A stretch of 64,000 nucleotides of DNA from Candidatus Villigracilis saccharophilus (GCA_016709305.1 JADJNA010000010.1:1-64000), one strand, 5' to 3'; positions 1 to 9,172 are shown, counted from the stretch's first letter. Numbers and translations are program-made. The notes: generated by a model from the sequence alone, not told the origin.

Positions 1-860
1 CCTCAACCACCTTTCTCGCAGACATCACTCAGAACATTGCTGGTGATCGCATCAGCGTGGACTCTCTGCTCCCTGTTGGAGCAAGATCCTCACGCCTATC
101 AAGCCGCACCATCTGATGTAGCCAAGATCGCCGAAAGCAACCTGCTGATCCCTCCAACGGCGTGGAATATGAACACTTCATCGAACCTCTGTTGGAAAAT
201 GCCGGCGGCGAAAGTTATTATCGAAGCGACAGCCGGCTTAGAACCGCATCCAGTGGAGGAACATACTGAAGGAGCAACACCAGCCGACGGTCACGATCAT
301 GGGCCGGTGATCCGCACGTAAGCGGTCCAAATCTGGTCGTGAGCTATATCGAAAGCATCCGCGACGGTTTAATCCAAATTGATGTTGGGTACGCAAATTT
401 ACAAGGTCAATGCCGATGCATACATCGCACAATTGAAAGAACTCAATCAGTGGATCATTGAACAGGTGAACGCAATTCCCGCCGAACGCCGTTTGCTGGT
501 GACCAATCACGAAGCGGTTGGATATTTTGCGGAGCGTTATGGTTTTGAGGTTGTTGGCGCGGTTATCCCCAGTTTGAGCACAGATGCAGGAACTTCTGCG
601 AAAGGTTGGCGGCGTTGATCAGGGTGATCAAAACATCTGGCGCACCTGCGATTTTCCTCGGCGAAGTGGAAAACCCCGACCTCGCCAACCAGATCGCTGC
701 AGAAACGGATGTGAGGGTCGTGGATAATTTTGCATCTTGAGTCGCTCACTGTCGGCTCACCCGCCGCGACCTATATTGATATGATGAAGCACAATGTTAA
801 TCACGTCGTGGATGCTTTGAGTAAGATTGGAAGCAGATCAAGCTCATCATTCAATCGTAA
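1..860 (+). pseudogene. Zinc/manganese ABC transporter substrate-binding protein, 5' truncated by window edge and multiply frameshifted
   Basis: Pieces of a ZnuA/TroA-type (cluster A-I) metal-binding lipoprotein can be read by switching frames several times. Reading in order: a stretch ending in DSLLPVG, then DPHAYQAAPSDVAKIAE (frame change near 80), then NGVEYEHFIEPLLENAGGE, then the acidic/His loop EEHTEG...DGHDHG, then GDPHV...PNLVVSYIESI, LVTNHEAVGYFAERYGF, AVIPSLSTDAGTSAKE, and finally the SPAATYIDMMKHNV C-terminus. This is the normal family order, so the gene is recognisable but carries at least five indels. It would deliver Zn2+ or Mn2+ to the permease encoded downstream. No stop codon lies in the final frame before the ATPase; a TAA in another frame at 858-860 may be the true stop. 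Either a decayed gene or uncorrected indels near a contig end. Confidence 0.8.
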
Positions 861-885
861 ATCAAAATCAGAATCGCAAATCAAA
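853..885. repeat. AATCNNN heptamer tract
   Basis: Seven-base units AATCGTA, AATCAAA, (ATCAG), AATCGCA, AATCAAA directly precede the ATG of the ABC ATPase. It belongs to the same class as the tracts at 17421, 33148, 45513, 51309 and 51880. Confidence 0.7.
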
Positions 886-1680
886 ATGACTCACACACCC
901 CACCGTCTTGAAGTTGAAAACGCCAGCATTGGTTATGGCGAAAAAATAATCATGCGCGACCTAAGTTTTCAAGTGCCTCATGGCGCACGCGTGGCCGTCG
1001 TCGGCCCGAACGGCGCGGGCAAATCCACGTTGTTCAAAGCGCTGGTTGGAATTTTGCCGCTGAAGAGCGGACGGATTCTAATCCACGGCGAATCGCTTGG
1101 CACACACAAGGATTGCGTGGCCTATGTACCCCAGCGCGAAGATGTGGACTGGCGATTCCCCGTCACGGTCAGCGACGTGGTAATGATGGGACGCTTCGGT
1201 CAAATTGGCTGGTGGAGTCAGCCATCAAAACAGATAAGCAGATCGTTCGAAAAAGTATTGAGCAAATGGGAATCACCGATCTGGCAGAGCTATCCATTGG
1301 GCAGCTTTCTGGCGGGCAGCAGCAGCGTGCGTTTTTAGCCCGCGCTCTGGCACAGGAGCCGCATATTTTATTAATGGATGAACCCTTTACCGGTGTTGAC
1401 GCCACCACACAAGAAGTGACTTTCGGCTTGCTTGATCATCTGCGCGAAAGGGTGGTCACTGCCATTATTTCAACGCATGATCTCAACTTGGCGCCACGCT
1501 TTGACCTTGTACTTTTGATCAACCATCGGTTTGATAGCATTTGGCACGCCACAAGAAGTTTTTACTAGTGAAAATTTAGCATCCGCTTTTGGCAATTCAC
1601 TGCTCGTCATGGAAAATGGGATGGTGCTGGTTGATGAGTGCTGCCCACCGGAAGATGAACATCACACAAGAGGTCAAATG
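886..1680 (+). pseudogene. Zinc/manganese ABC transporter ATP-binding protein, frameshifted
   Basis: ZnuC/MntB-type ABC ATPase. The N-terminus begins at ATG 886 and contains Walker A (GPNGAGKST) and the Q-loop region (YVPQREDVDWRFPV). The frame breaks near 1226 in an A run (one extra A would restore PSKTDKQIV) and continues in another frame with the signature LSGGQQQR, Walker B ILLMDEP and the H-loop STHDLN. It breaks again near 1529 (NHR...IAFGTPQEV) and then runs in frame into the permease. A TGA overlapping the permease ATG (ATGA, 1678-1681) in a third frame may be the original stop. The protein would energise metal uptake with the neighbouring permease. As sequenced it cannot give a full-length product. 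Confidence 0.8.
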
Positions 1681-2493
1681 AATTGGTTGTTTGAACCTCT
1701 TGCCTATCAATTCATGCAGCGCGGACTTTTCGCATCAGTGATTGTTGGCGTGCTCTGTGCGGTAATGGGAACTTATGTCGTACTGCGCGGCATGGCGTTT
1801 CTCGGAGACGCCATGGCGCACGCGATCCTGCCTGGGGTGGCAATCGCTTATTTATTGCAGGGCAATTTACTGGTCGGGGCTGGGGTCGCGGCGGTCATTG
1901 TCGCTTTGAGCATTGGATTATTCTCTCGAGAGGGGACGGTTAAAGAGGATACCGCCATCGGCATCCTCTTTGCGGCGGCGCTTTCGTTGGGCGTGGCGCT
2001 GATCAGCTCCATGCAGACTTATGCAGTGGATCTGTCCCATATTTTGTTCGGCAATGTGCTGGGGGTCAGCAGTTCCGACTTGTGGATGATCGGTGGGCTT
2101 AGTTTTGTTATTCTCATAACCGTCAGCCTGTTCTTCAAACAATTTCTCGTGATTTCCTTTGATCCCGTTCTCGCGGCGACCTTGCGTCTGCCAGCCGAGC
2201 TGTTACGGAATCTTATGCTGGTGCTGTTAGCGTTGACGGTGGTTGTCTCACTGCAAACTGTGGGCGTCAGCCTGGCAGCCGCCATGCTGGTAACTCCCGC
2301 CGCAACAGCGTATCTACTCACACGCCGTTTATTACCGATGATGCTTGTATCCGCTTTGATCGGGGCACTGTCATCGGTCATCGGGCTGTATTTAAGTTAT
2401 TACCTGAACATCGTTTCAGGTTCCACAATTGTCTTAACTGCAACCGCATTCTTCTTAATTGCATTTCTGTGGAAGAGAACAAGGTCATCATAA
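1678..2493 (+). CDS. Zinc/manganese ABC transporter permease (ABC-3 family)
   Basis: Integral membrane subunit of a cluster A-I metal importer, 271 aa. The ABC-3 family N-terminus is clear: GVLCAVMGTYVVLRG, then MAFLGDAMAHAILPG, which contacts the ATPase. About eight hydrophobic helices follow, with VGVSLAAAMLVTPAATA near the C-terminus, typical of ZnuB/MntC/TroC proteins. The start at ATG 1678 was chosen because the family alignment begins there and an AGAGG Shine-Dalgarno-like element lies just upstream; the reading frame is open further upstream only because of the frameshifted ATPase. Unlike its two upstream partners this gene is intact. Whether the metal is zinc or manganese cannot be told from the sequence; the His-rich loop of the binding protein favours zinc. 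Confidence 0.9.
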   Translation: MNWLFEPLAYQFMQRGLFASVIVGVLCAVMGTYVVLRGMAFLGDAMAHAILPGVAIAYLLQGNLLVGAGVAAVIVALSIGLFSREGTVKEDTAIGILFAAALSLGVALISSMQTYAVDLSHILFGNVLGVSSSDLWMIGGLSFVILITVSLFFKQFLVISFDPVLAATLRLPAELLRNLMLVLLALTVVVSLQTVGVSLAAAMLVTPAATAYLLTRRLLPMMLVSALIGALSSVIGLYLSYYLNIVSGSTIVLTATAFFLIAFLWKRTRSS

Positions 2494-2517
2494 ATTATTA
2501 TTTTTTACAACAAGCGG

Positions 2518-2523
2518 TAGAAT
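2518..2523 (+). promoter_or_regulatory. -10 box giving a leaderless start for the 2531 gene
   Basis: TAGAAT followed by 7 nt and the ATG at 2531, so transcription would begin at or next to the start codon. Confidence 0.5.
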
Positions 2524-2530
2524 TAAACCC

Positions 2531-4009
2531 ATGCGAAACAAATACTTGCCATTTCTCGTAATTCTTCTCATTTTTTTGCTTTCCTCATCAGCCAAAGTAG
2601 TTGCTGAATTTACCAGCCCAAGGATTCCTATTCTCGTGGGGACGGTCCCGCCGCTGGCGACACCTGTTGGGACATCCGCCCCTACAGCAAATCCGTTTTC
2701 CGAGATCGAACTTGCAAAATATATTCTAAATACAACCATTGATTACGATGCGCACGCGCTTACCGTGTCGGAAGATATTTACTACCCCAACGACTCAGCC
2801 GATCCACTGGACAGGCTGGTGCTGGCGGTGGTTCCAAATCTGTGGGAGGGCACGTTCAACCTGACCAGTCTCTCCGTTGACGGTACGGCGGTCACGACCT
2901 TTTCGCTCAACGGGCAAAGGCTCGAGATTACACTGCCCGCCGCCCTGCAGCCCAACGCCATTGTGAAGATCAATATTGAATATATTCTCAACCTGCCTTT
3001 TGCCGAACAGGAAGATCCCAACATTTCACGTCCGCGTATTTTCGGCTACACCACACGCCAGATGAACCTCACCAACTGGTATCCATTTGTGGTCCCATAC
3101 ATCAACGGTGAATGGGTTCTGCACGAGCCGTGGGTCTATGGCGAGCACCTCGTTTATGACGCGGCTGATTATGAAGTAAATCTCAACTTTACAAACCCGG
3201 CTTCTGCGCCAACGGTTGCGGCGAGCGGATTCCCTGAAAAGATTGACAACTACACGAGATATACGATCAACGCCGCGCGGACATTTGCGATCTCTGCGAG
3301 CCGCGAGTTCCAAGTCTCCACTTTGCAAGCGGGGGATGTGACCATTTCAAGTTACTATTTTTCACCCAGCGAAGCGGCAGGACAAGCCGCCCTCCAGACC
3401 AGCGCCGAGTCAATCAAAGTATATGGCGAGCATTTTGGTCCATACCCCCACAAGTCGCTCGCGGTCGTGATGGGTGACTTCAATGACGGTATGGAATATT
3501 CGGGCTTCTACTATCTCAGCCGTGATTTTTACAGCCTTTATGATGGAACCCCCACAAACTATCTCACGTTTGTCGCCGCGCATGAAACAGCGCATCAATG
3601 GTGGTTTGATCAAGTTGCAAACGATCAGGCCTTGCAGCCTTGGGTGGACGAAACACTGTCCACATATTCAGAATATATTTATTACGAAACCATTTATCCA
3701 GACCTGACCAGTTGGTGGTGGCGGTACCGCATCGACTTTTACAAGCCGCAGGGACTGGTGGATATTTCCATCTATGAGGGCAATGGGTTTCGTCCGTACA
3801 CAAACGCAGCCTATTTTCAGGGTGCGCGCTTTATGGAAGAATTACGGCGACGCATTGGAGACGAAGCCTTCTTCGCCTTCCTCCAGGATTACTTCGCCAA
3901 GGGACGCGGCCGGATCGTGACAGCCAATGAATTCTTCCGCGTACTGGGCCAACACACAAGCGCAGATTATTCAGACCTCGTAAAGAAATATTTCAAAAAC
4001 ACTTATTAA
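2531..4009 (+). CDS. Secreted M1-like zinc metallopeptidase (first of tandem pair)
   Basis: 492 aa protein with a Sec signal peptide (short basic N-terminus, hydrophobic PFLVILLIFLL, cleavage near KVVA). The middle is a beta-rich domain like the N-domain of M1 aminopeptidases. Catalytic zinc motif HETAHQWW is followed after the usual spacing by the third ligand Glu in WVDETLSTYSEY. The exopeptidase-type loop is DGMEYSG rather than GAMEN. ATG 2531 is chosen over upstream starts because it opens the signal peptide and has a -10 box 7 nt before it. The stop overlaps the ATG of its paralogue (TAATG), implying coupled translation. Likely role: extracellular peptide degradation or envelope protein processing; substrate unknown. 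Confidence 0.85.
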   Translation: MRNKYLPFLVILLIFLLSSSAKVVAEFTSPRIPILVGTVPPLATPVGTSAPTANPFSEIELAKYILNTTIDYDAHALTVSEDIYYPNDSADPLDRLVLAVVPNLWEGTFNLTSLSVDGTAVTTFSLNGQRLEITLPAALQPNAIVKINIEYILNLPFAEQEDPNISRPRIFGYTTRQMNLTNWYPFVVPYINGEWVLHEPWVYGEHLVYDAADYEVNLNFTNPASAPTVAASGFPEKIDNYTRYTINAARTFAISASREFQVSTLQAGDVTISSYYFSPSEAAGQAALQTSAESIKVYGEHFGPYPHKSLAVVMGDFNDGMEYSGFYYLSRDFYSLYDGTPTNYLTFVAAHETAHQWWFDQVANDQALQPWVDETLSTYSEYIYYETIYPDLTSWWWRYRIDFYKPQGLVDISIYEGNGFRPYTNAAYFQGARFMEELRRRIGDEAFFAFLQDYFAKGRGRIVTANEFFRVLGQHTSADYSDLVKKYFKNTY

Positions 4010-5607
4010 TGACACTCCATCGCTGCACAACTCCATTCACACGCGTATTGCGATTTGCCTATTTTGCTTCGCTTATAGCTCTTCTGGCAGCCTGTGCGTC
4101 CCCGGCACCGAGCGCGCCTGCGTTCCCACCCTTTGTTTTGGTCACGCAAGACCCGAATGCCTCCCCTACTCCAACGCCTTTTCAACCCTCCGGGACAATC
4201 GATAATGTTATTCCTTCTTTCACTCCTGAGCCGCCAACAGCCACGCCGACATTAACGCAAACAGCGATACCCGCCTCGTCCACACCGACTACTGTTTCCG
4301 CTGCTACCGTGGCTCCACCACCTTCGGCGGGCACCGCTTCGCGCACAAATTACATCCTCTATGCGACCCTGGATTTCACAGCACACACACTTGATGTAGA
4401 AGAAACTGTCCGCTACTACAACAATACAGGCATCGCACTTTCGGATATTGTGCTGTCGATTCAACCGAATCTGTATGGCAATGCATTTCTCTTGAATTCG
4501 ATCACACAGGACAATACCGCGTTGACAACATACACACTCGACAGTCAACGCCTAACCTTGAACCTGTCTCAGCCTCTCCAGCCAAACTCAGCCACCACGT
4601 TGAATCTAAAATTCAACCTCAATATTCCCGCCAAATCGTCCGGCGAAATTTTCGGCTATGATTTCAACCAGATCAACCTTGTAGACTGGTATCCATTTGT
4701 GGTGCCATACATCAATGGCTGGGTCCTGCACGATCCCTCCTCCTTCGGTGAACATCTTGTTTATGACGCCTCAGATGTCGAACTGAATCTAAAAACGGAT
4801 TCAGGTGTTGTCGTCGCGGCGAGCGCACCCTCAGAACAAAACGGCGACTGGACCCGCTATCGCTTATATGGCGCGCGCACGTTCGCGCTGTCAGCGAGCG
4901 ATGAATTCCTTGTATCAGAGTCAACTGTCGGCTCGGTTGTGATCCGCTCGTATTATTTCGACGGATACCAAGCGGCTAATGATGGTTTTCTGGTCATAGC
5001 AGGAGAGGCGGTCAGCACCTTTGAGGCGAATTTTGCGCCTTACCCATATCAAAGTCTAGCGATCGTACAAACGGATATCCATGACGGGCAGGAATATGAC
5101 GGGCTGGTCATGCTCGCTACAGATTTTTATGCGCAGTATAGCGGCGGCGCGCGGAACAACCTGGCCACCATTGGCGTACACGAGATCGCACATCAATGGT
5201 GGTATGGATTGGTTGGAAGCGACCAGGCAATCGAGCCGTGGCTGGACGAGGCGCTTTCCACCTACAGTGAACGTATCTTTTACGAAAATAACTATCCGGG
5301 AAATATCTCGTGGTGGTGGCAATTCCGCGTGGATTTTTTCAAGCCTGCGGGTTTTGTAGATATGCCAGTCTATAACGCCGGCTCACAGCGTCAATATGTC
5401 AATGCGGTATATTTGAATGGCGCGCACTTTATCGATGAATTACGTGAACGGGTAGGATATGGAAATTTTGCAAAGTTCTTAAAAACATACGCGGAACGTT
5501 ATTCCCGCGGACATGCAACCCCGGAAAATTTCTTTGCGCTTTTACGTGAAACGATCAATATAGACATCAGCGATCTGACCACGAGATACTTTTCAACCCA
5601 ATATTGA
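4009..5607 (+). CDS. M1-like zinc metallopeptidase lipoprotein (second of tandem pair)
   Basis: 532 aa paralogue of the preceding protein. The N-terminus has a lipobox (LLAAC), so the enzyme is probably anchored on the outer face of the cytoplasmic membrane. A Pro/Thr-rich spacer of about 80 residues follows, then the same beta domain and peptidase domain: HEIAHQWW with downstream Glu in WLDEALSTYSER. The loop equivalent to DGMEYSG is DGQEYDG here, so the Met of the GxMEN-type motif is replaced by Gln. The gene starts inside the stop of its neighbour (TAATG). Duplication with one soluble and one lipid-anchored copy suggests divided roles. Family assignment is firm; the substrate is not known. 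Confidence 0.85.
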   Translation: MTLHRCTTPFTRVLRFAYFASLIALLAACASPAPSAPAFPPFVLVTQDPNASPTPTPFQPSGTIDNVIPSFTPEPPTATPTLTQTAIPASSTPTTVSAATVAPPPSAGTASRTNYILYATLDFTAHTLDVEETVRYYNNTGIALSDIVLSIQPNLYGNAFLLNSITQDNTALTTYTLDSQRLTLNLSQPLQPNSATTLNLKFNLNIPAKSSGEIFGYDFNQINLVDWYPFVVPYINGWVLHDPSSFGEHLVYDASDVELNLKTDSGVVVAASAPSEQNGDWTRYRLYGARTFALSASDEFLVSESTVGSVVIRSYYFDGYQAANDGFLVIAGEAVSTFEANFAPYPYQSLAIVQTDIHDGQEYDGLVMLATDFYAQYSGGARNNLATIGVHEIAHQWWYGLVGSDQAIEPWLDEALSTYSERIFYENNYPGNISWWWQFRVDFFKPAGFVDMPVYNAGSQRQYVNAVYLNGAHFIDELRERVGYGNFAKFLKTYAERYSRGHATPENFFALLRETINIDISDLTTRYFSTQY

Positions 5608-5627
5608 TCTAACTTAGAGGAATCACC

Positions 5628-6398
5628 ATGACAGAAAAAATGCCTGTTTTATTTGTAGGGCACGGCAGTCCGATGAACGCCATTGAAGATAATGAGTTTA
5701 CCCGCGCGTGGGCTGAAGCGGGAAAGGCACTGCCAAAACCGCGCGCAATTCTGTGCATTTCAGCGCACTGGGTCACACGCGGCACACAGGTGACCGCCAT
5801 GGAACAGCCGCGCATGATCTACGATATGTACGGCTTTCCAAAAGAATTATATGAAGTGACATATCCCGCCCCCGGTTCTCCGGATCTGGCGGAACAAATT
5901 CGTCGTATCATAAAGAAGACCGACGTGCAGATGGATCAGGAGTGGGGGCTTGATCATGGCACATGGTCTGTCTTGAAGAAAATGTTTCCCGAAGCGAACA
6001 TTCCAGTGATTCAAATGAGCTTGAATGCGAATTTACAGATATCAGACCATTATGATGTTGCAAAACAGCTAAAGGAACTGCGCGAAGAAGGTGTGCTGAT
6101 CATCAGTTCTGGAAATATTGTACACAATCTGTCGCTGGTTGAATTCCGTGATTTTGCCTATGACTGGGCGACTGAATTTGATGCCAAAGTCAAGAACTGG
6201 ATACTCACCAATGATCATGATCCGCTCATCAACTTCAACAAGCAGGGAGAGTCTGCCCAGCTTTCGATCAACAGCGGAGAGCATTATGTTCCCCTGTTGT
6301 ATTCATTGGCACTGAAGGATGACAATGAGTCTGTGTCATTCTTTGCCGAAAAAGTTTGGGGCGGTTCGATATCGATGCGTTCGGTACGAATTGGGTAA
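5628..6398 (+). CDS. ygiD: DODA-type extradiol aromatic ring-opening dioxygenase (YgiD-like)
   Basis: 256 aa protein of the class III extradiol dioxygenase superfamily, LigB-like YgiD group. The opening VLFVGHGSPMNAIE and the segment ILCISAHWVTRGT hold the His residues expected for the metal site; DHGTWSVLKKMFPEA and SSGNIVHNL are further family landmarks. E. coli YgiD acts on L-DOPA in vitro by 4,5-extradiol cleavage; the natural substrate in bacteria is unsettled. An AGAGGAA Shine-Dalgarno precedes ATG 5628. The gene is followed by two riboflavin-pathway-type genes and an SDR on the same strand, which may be one operon, but no functional link is obvious. Confidence 0.9.
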   Translation: MTEKMPVLFVGHGSPMNAIEDNEFTRAWAEAGKALPKPRAILCISAHWVTRGTQVTAMEQPRMIYDMYGFPKELYEVTYPAPGSPDLAEQIRRIIKKTDVQMDQEWGLDHGTWSVLKKMFPEANIPVIQMSLNANLQISDHYDVAKQLKELREEGVLIISSGNIVHNLSLVEFRDFAYDWATEFDAKVKNWILTNDHDPLINFNKQGESAQLSINSGEHYVPLLYSLALKDDNESVSFFAEKVWGGSISMRSVRIG

Positions 6399-6416
6399 TA
6401 AGCAACCCCTTATTGT

Positions 6417-7094
6417 ATGAATCGTCCCTACGTTTTCATCAATATTGCCACGACGGCTGACGGCAAGATAGATACTTTTGAACGCAAGGGGGCTGCGATC
6501 TCATCCCGACAAGACAAGGACCGTGTGGACGAATTGCGCGCAGGCGCAGATGCGATACTCGTCGGGGGGAATACGCTTCTCGGCGAACTGCCCAAGCTGA
6601 CCGTTAAGAGTGAAGCGCTGCGTGAGACCCGGACCAAGCGCGGGATGAATGCAAACCCCATTAAAGTGGGAGTCGTCACCAATGCAGACATTCCGCTGGA
6701 GTCGGATTTTATCAAAGCAGGTCCTGCGAGGGTGGTAATATTTACAACACCACACACATCTAGAAGCCAACTTGAAGCCTTGCGGATGAACGGTGTTGAA
6801 ATTTTCGTGCACGACACTGCGCGTGTTGACCTGCAAAAGATGATGAACACGCTGGCGGAATTGGGCGTGAAGCGCTTGATGGTGGCAGGCGGCGGCACCA
6901 TCAATTTTGAATTACTACGGCAGAGGCTTGTGGATGAAATAATGATCTACATCGCTCCCATGATCTTCGGCGGGGATTCTGCCCCAACGCTCGCAGCTGG
7001 TTTGGGAGTTGCAAGAGGTGAAGCCATCGCGTTAAAACTTAATGCTGTTGAAACGCATGATGATGGTGGAATATTATTAACTTACAAATTGTAA
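6417..7094 (+). CDS. RibD C-terminal-domain reductase (pyrimidine/dihydrofolate reductase-like)
   Basis: 225 aa stand-alone version of the RibD C-terminal domain, a Rossmann-like fold related to dihydrofolate reductase. The family pattern is complete: NIATTADGKI at the N-terminus, DAILVGGNTLL, then GVKRLMVAGGGTINFELL and the C-terminal YIAPMIFGG. Such single-domain proteins reduce the ribosylamino-pyrimidine intermediate of riboflavin synthesis with NADPH (archaeal ArfC type), or related pterins. Position directly before a GTP cyclohydrolase II gene supports the flavin role. The deaminase domain of RibD is absent here and not found elsewhere in the window. No convincing ribosome binding site precedes ATG 6417. 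Confidence 0.85.
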   Translation: MNRPYVFINIATTADGKIDTFERKGAAISSRQDKDRVDELRAGADAILVGGNTLLGELPKLTVKSEALRETRTKRGMNANPIKVGVVTNADIPLESDFIKAGPARVVIFTTPHTSRSQLEALRMNGVEIFVHDTARVDLQKMMNTLAELGVKRLMVAGGGTINFELLRQRLVDEIMIYIAPMIFGGDSAPTLAAGLGVARGEAIALKLNAVETHDDGGILLTYKL

Positions 7095-7110
7095 GTTATG
7101 CGGAGAAAAT

Positions 7111-7869
7111 ATGACTACATTTACACACGAACAAATAGAATTATTGATTGAAGAAGATTGCTGTCACGAATGTGAAGGCTACGGCAAGGACAAGGTTTGC
7201 GTCCACATCGAAGCGATCGCGGAGCTGCCTTCACGCTTTGGCGATTTTCATATCGTTGCGTTTTCAAATAATCAGGACCACAAGGAACACGTTGCCATCA
7301 TCAAGGGCGAAGTGCTTGGCGCGGAAGCTGTGCCTGTGCGTTTGCACTCTGAATGTTTAACGGGTGATGTCATCGGCTCGCTGCGCTGTGATTGCCGCGA
7401 TCAACTCGAGGCTTCATTAAAGAAGATCGGTGAAATGGACAAGGGCATTGTTTTGTATCTGCGCCAGGAAGGTCGCGGCATCGGGCTGACCAACAAGATC
7501 CGCGCTTACAGCTTGCAGGATCAGGGGCTTGACACCGTGGAGGCGAACATCGCGCTCGGCTTCCGCGACGATGAACGTGACTACGCCGTCGCCGCCCACA
7601 TGCTGCATTCGTTGAAGGTGCAGTCGATCAATCTGATGACCAACAATCCAAGGAAAATCGCCCAGCTTGAACAATATGGTGTCAAGGTCAACATGCGTAT
7701 TCCGCACATTTTGCCGAGCAACGAGCACAACCGTTTCTATCTTGAGACCAAAGCCGCCAAGTCTGGTCACATGATCGATTTCCACGGCAAGGAGCATCTG
7801 CCCGAGCAAAGCGACCGTCCGATCATCGAAGGCATGCCCGAGAGTCAGATCAAAGCGTTATATGACTAA
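7111..7869 (+). CDS. ribA: GTP cyclohydrolase II
   Basis: 252 aa. Converts GTP to 2,5-diamino-6-ribosylamino-4(3H)-pyrimidinone 5'-phosphate with loss of formate and pyrophosphate, the first step of riboflavin synthesis. Diagnostic segments: VRLHSECLTGDV with the zinc cysteines completed by GSLRCDCRDQL, the catalytic stretch YLRQEGRGIGL, TVEANIALGF and the C-terminal LMTNNPRKIAQL. It is the single-domain form with no DHBP synthase (RibB) fused. A Cys-rich N-terminal extension (CCHECEGYG) is unusual for the family. A strong GGAG precedes ATG 7111. The last codons overlap the start of the SDR gene (ATGACTAA), so those two are translationally coupled. Confidence 0.93.
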   Translation: MTTFTHEQIELLIEEDCCHECEGYGKDKVCVHIEAIAELPSRFGDFHIVAFSNNQDHKEHVAIIKGEVLGAEAVPVRLHSECLTGDVIGSLRCDCRDQLEASLKKIGEMDKGIVLYLRQEGRGIGLTNKIRAYSLQDQGLDTVEANIALGFRDDERDYAVAAHMLHSLKVQSINLMTNNPRKIAQLEQYGVKVNMRIPHILPSNEHNRFYLETKAAKSGHMIDFHGKEHLPEQSDRPIIEGMPESQIKALYD

Positions 7870-8533
7870 AACCATCGTTATCACCGGCGCGACGGGCGCG
7901 CTTGGTAATTTCGCCGCGAAAACTTTTGCAAAGCGCGGTCACAATCTTGTATTGCTTGGTAAAGATCAATCCAAACTGGATGCCCTCGCTCGTGACCTGG
8001 ACCTGCCTGCTGAGCGACTCTACATCCAAGCCATTGACCTGCTCAATGGAGAAGCGGTTCACGCCTCAGCCGAAGCGGTTCATTCCAAATTTGATAGTGT
8101 CCACGCTTTGATCCATCTCGTCGGCGGCTGGACAGGCGGCAGGACAATTCCAGAATCAAGCGGAGACGACTTAAAAAGCATGCTCGATCAGCACGTGTGG
8201 ACAACTTTTCACTTACTGCGATCATTTACTCCGCATATCGCAAGGAGCAAATGGGGACGGATCATGATCGTATCCAAACCTGAGACAATGCGTCCATCCG
8301 CAAAGACGGCTTTGTACACAGCCGCAAAATCCGCACAGGAAAGTTTGCTATTGACTCTGGCCGAAGAATATAAAGAAAGCGGATTGACCGCCAATATCAT
8401 TCACGTCAAATCCATTGACACAACATATACGGGCAAAGGCACTTCGCCTGCAGAGATCGTCTCAACAATGGAATATTTATTTTCAGATGAAGCCGGGAAA
8501 GTGAACGGCGCGCGGATACCGCTTTACGGTTAA
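7862..8533 (+). CDS. Short-chain dehydrogenase/reductase
   Basis: 223 aa SDR-family oxidoreductase with a Rossmann fold for NAD(P). Cofactor motif GATGALGNFA is at residues 8-17, the structural motif lies in ALIHLVGGW, and the catalytic pair is YTAAK with an upstream Ser in IMIVSKPE. The protein is somewhat shorter than classical SDRs (about 250 aa). It overlaps the end of ribA by 8 bp, and a hairpin terminator follows 4 bp after the stop, so it is the last gene of the 5628-8533 transcription unit. The substrate is unknown; operon position suggests flavin- or pterin-related chemistry only weakly. Confidence 0.85.
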   Translation: MTKTIVITGATGALGNFAAKTFAKRGHNLVLLGKDQSKLDALARDLDLPAERLYIQAIDLLNGEAVHASAEAVHSKFDSVHALIHLVGGWTGGRTIPESSGDDLKSMLDQHVWTTFHLLRSFTPHIARSKWGRIMIVSKPETMRPSAKTALYTAAKSAQESLLLTLAEEYKESGLTANIIHVKSIDTTYTGKGTSPAEIVSTMEYLFSDEAGKVNGARIPLYG

Positions 8534-8536
8534 AAT

Positions 8537-8577
8537 AAGAAGAACTCCGTGCTCAAAAAGAACCCGGAGTACTTCTT
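8537..8577. terminator. Bidirectional intrinsic terminator
   Basis: A 13-bp stem with one mismatch (8537-8549 with 8565-8577; arms AAGAAGAACTCCG and CGGAGTACTTCTT) lies between the convergent SDR and cytochrome b561 genes. Confidence 0.7.
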
Positions 8578-8581
8578 ATCA

Positions 8582-9112
8582 TTATTTTCCAAACCACATA
8601 CGGCTCAACAAATTATCCCTGCGAATGAACTGATGATACAACGCGGCCCCGAAGTGCATTGCGATCAACCCAATCAAAATATATGAAATATTCCCATGCG
8701 CGGATAATTGCGGATAAATGAACAGGTCTTCGGGAATGGTGCCAATCCCCTTAAGAATATTATCCAATCCGTAAGCCAGACTCAAAGAGCCGCCAGCGAA
8801 CATGATGGCAAAAACGCCAATATATAGAAGAAAATGGACAACCTTGCCCGCGAGATTCAACAATGGGTGGCCGGCATCAGCTGGCGCGGGACGTTTGAAA
8901 ACAAAGCGGGTGATTAAGCGGCCGACCATTAACAAACCAAGGAACATGCCAGCCGTTTTATGCATACCCAGCATTTGGAGTTCCTGCGAATTGGGCGTGT
9001 TCGGGAAAACCAAGAGACCCACCGCAAGCAAAAAGATGGTCACGATGGCGACTAACCAATGTAAAACAACATGAATAGGATGATATCGATCGGGGGTAAT
9101 TTGATTGGACAT
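8582..9112 (-). CDS. Cytochrome b561 family protein
   Basis: 176 aa, four predicted transmembrane helices. His residues placed as axial heme b ligands occur in the first helix (VVLHWLVAI), the second (LGMHKTAGM), the third (KVVHFLLYIG) and the fourth (IAMHFGAALYHQF), as in bacterial CybB-type cytochromes b561. Such proteins move electrons between the quinone pool and periplasmic acceptors, and some oxidise superoxide. The polar start RYHPIHVVLHW is typical. A good Shine-Dalgarno (AAAGGAG) precedes the ATG at 9112. The gene is monocistronic and divergent from the 9185 hydrolase gene. Confidence 0.9.
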   Translation of the reverse strand: MSNQITPDRYHPIHVVLHWLVAIVTIFLLAVGLLVFPNTPNSQELQMLGMHKTAGMFLGLLMVGRLITRFVFKRPAPADAGHPLLNLAGKVVHFLLYIGVFAIMFAGGSLSLAYGLDNILKGIGTIPEDLFIYPQLSAHGNISYILIGLIAMHFGAALYHQFIRRDNLLSRMWFGK

Positions 9113-9172
9113 TTCTTGTCTCCTTTGTACAAATTGTAGCGCATCTTAAAGATTTCACAAATTATTTAACGG

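Noticed and set aside
1531..2493. A natural ATPase-permease fusion
   Set aside because: The joined frame exists only because of frameshifts in the ATPase; the family start of the permease at ATG 1678 and an overlapping TGA indicate separate genes.
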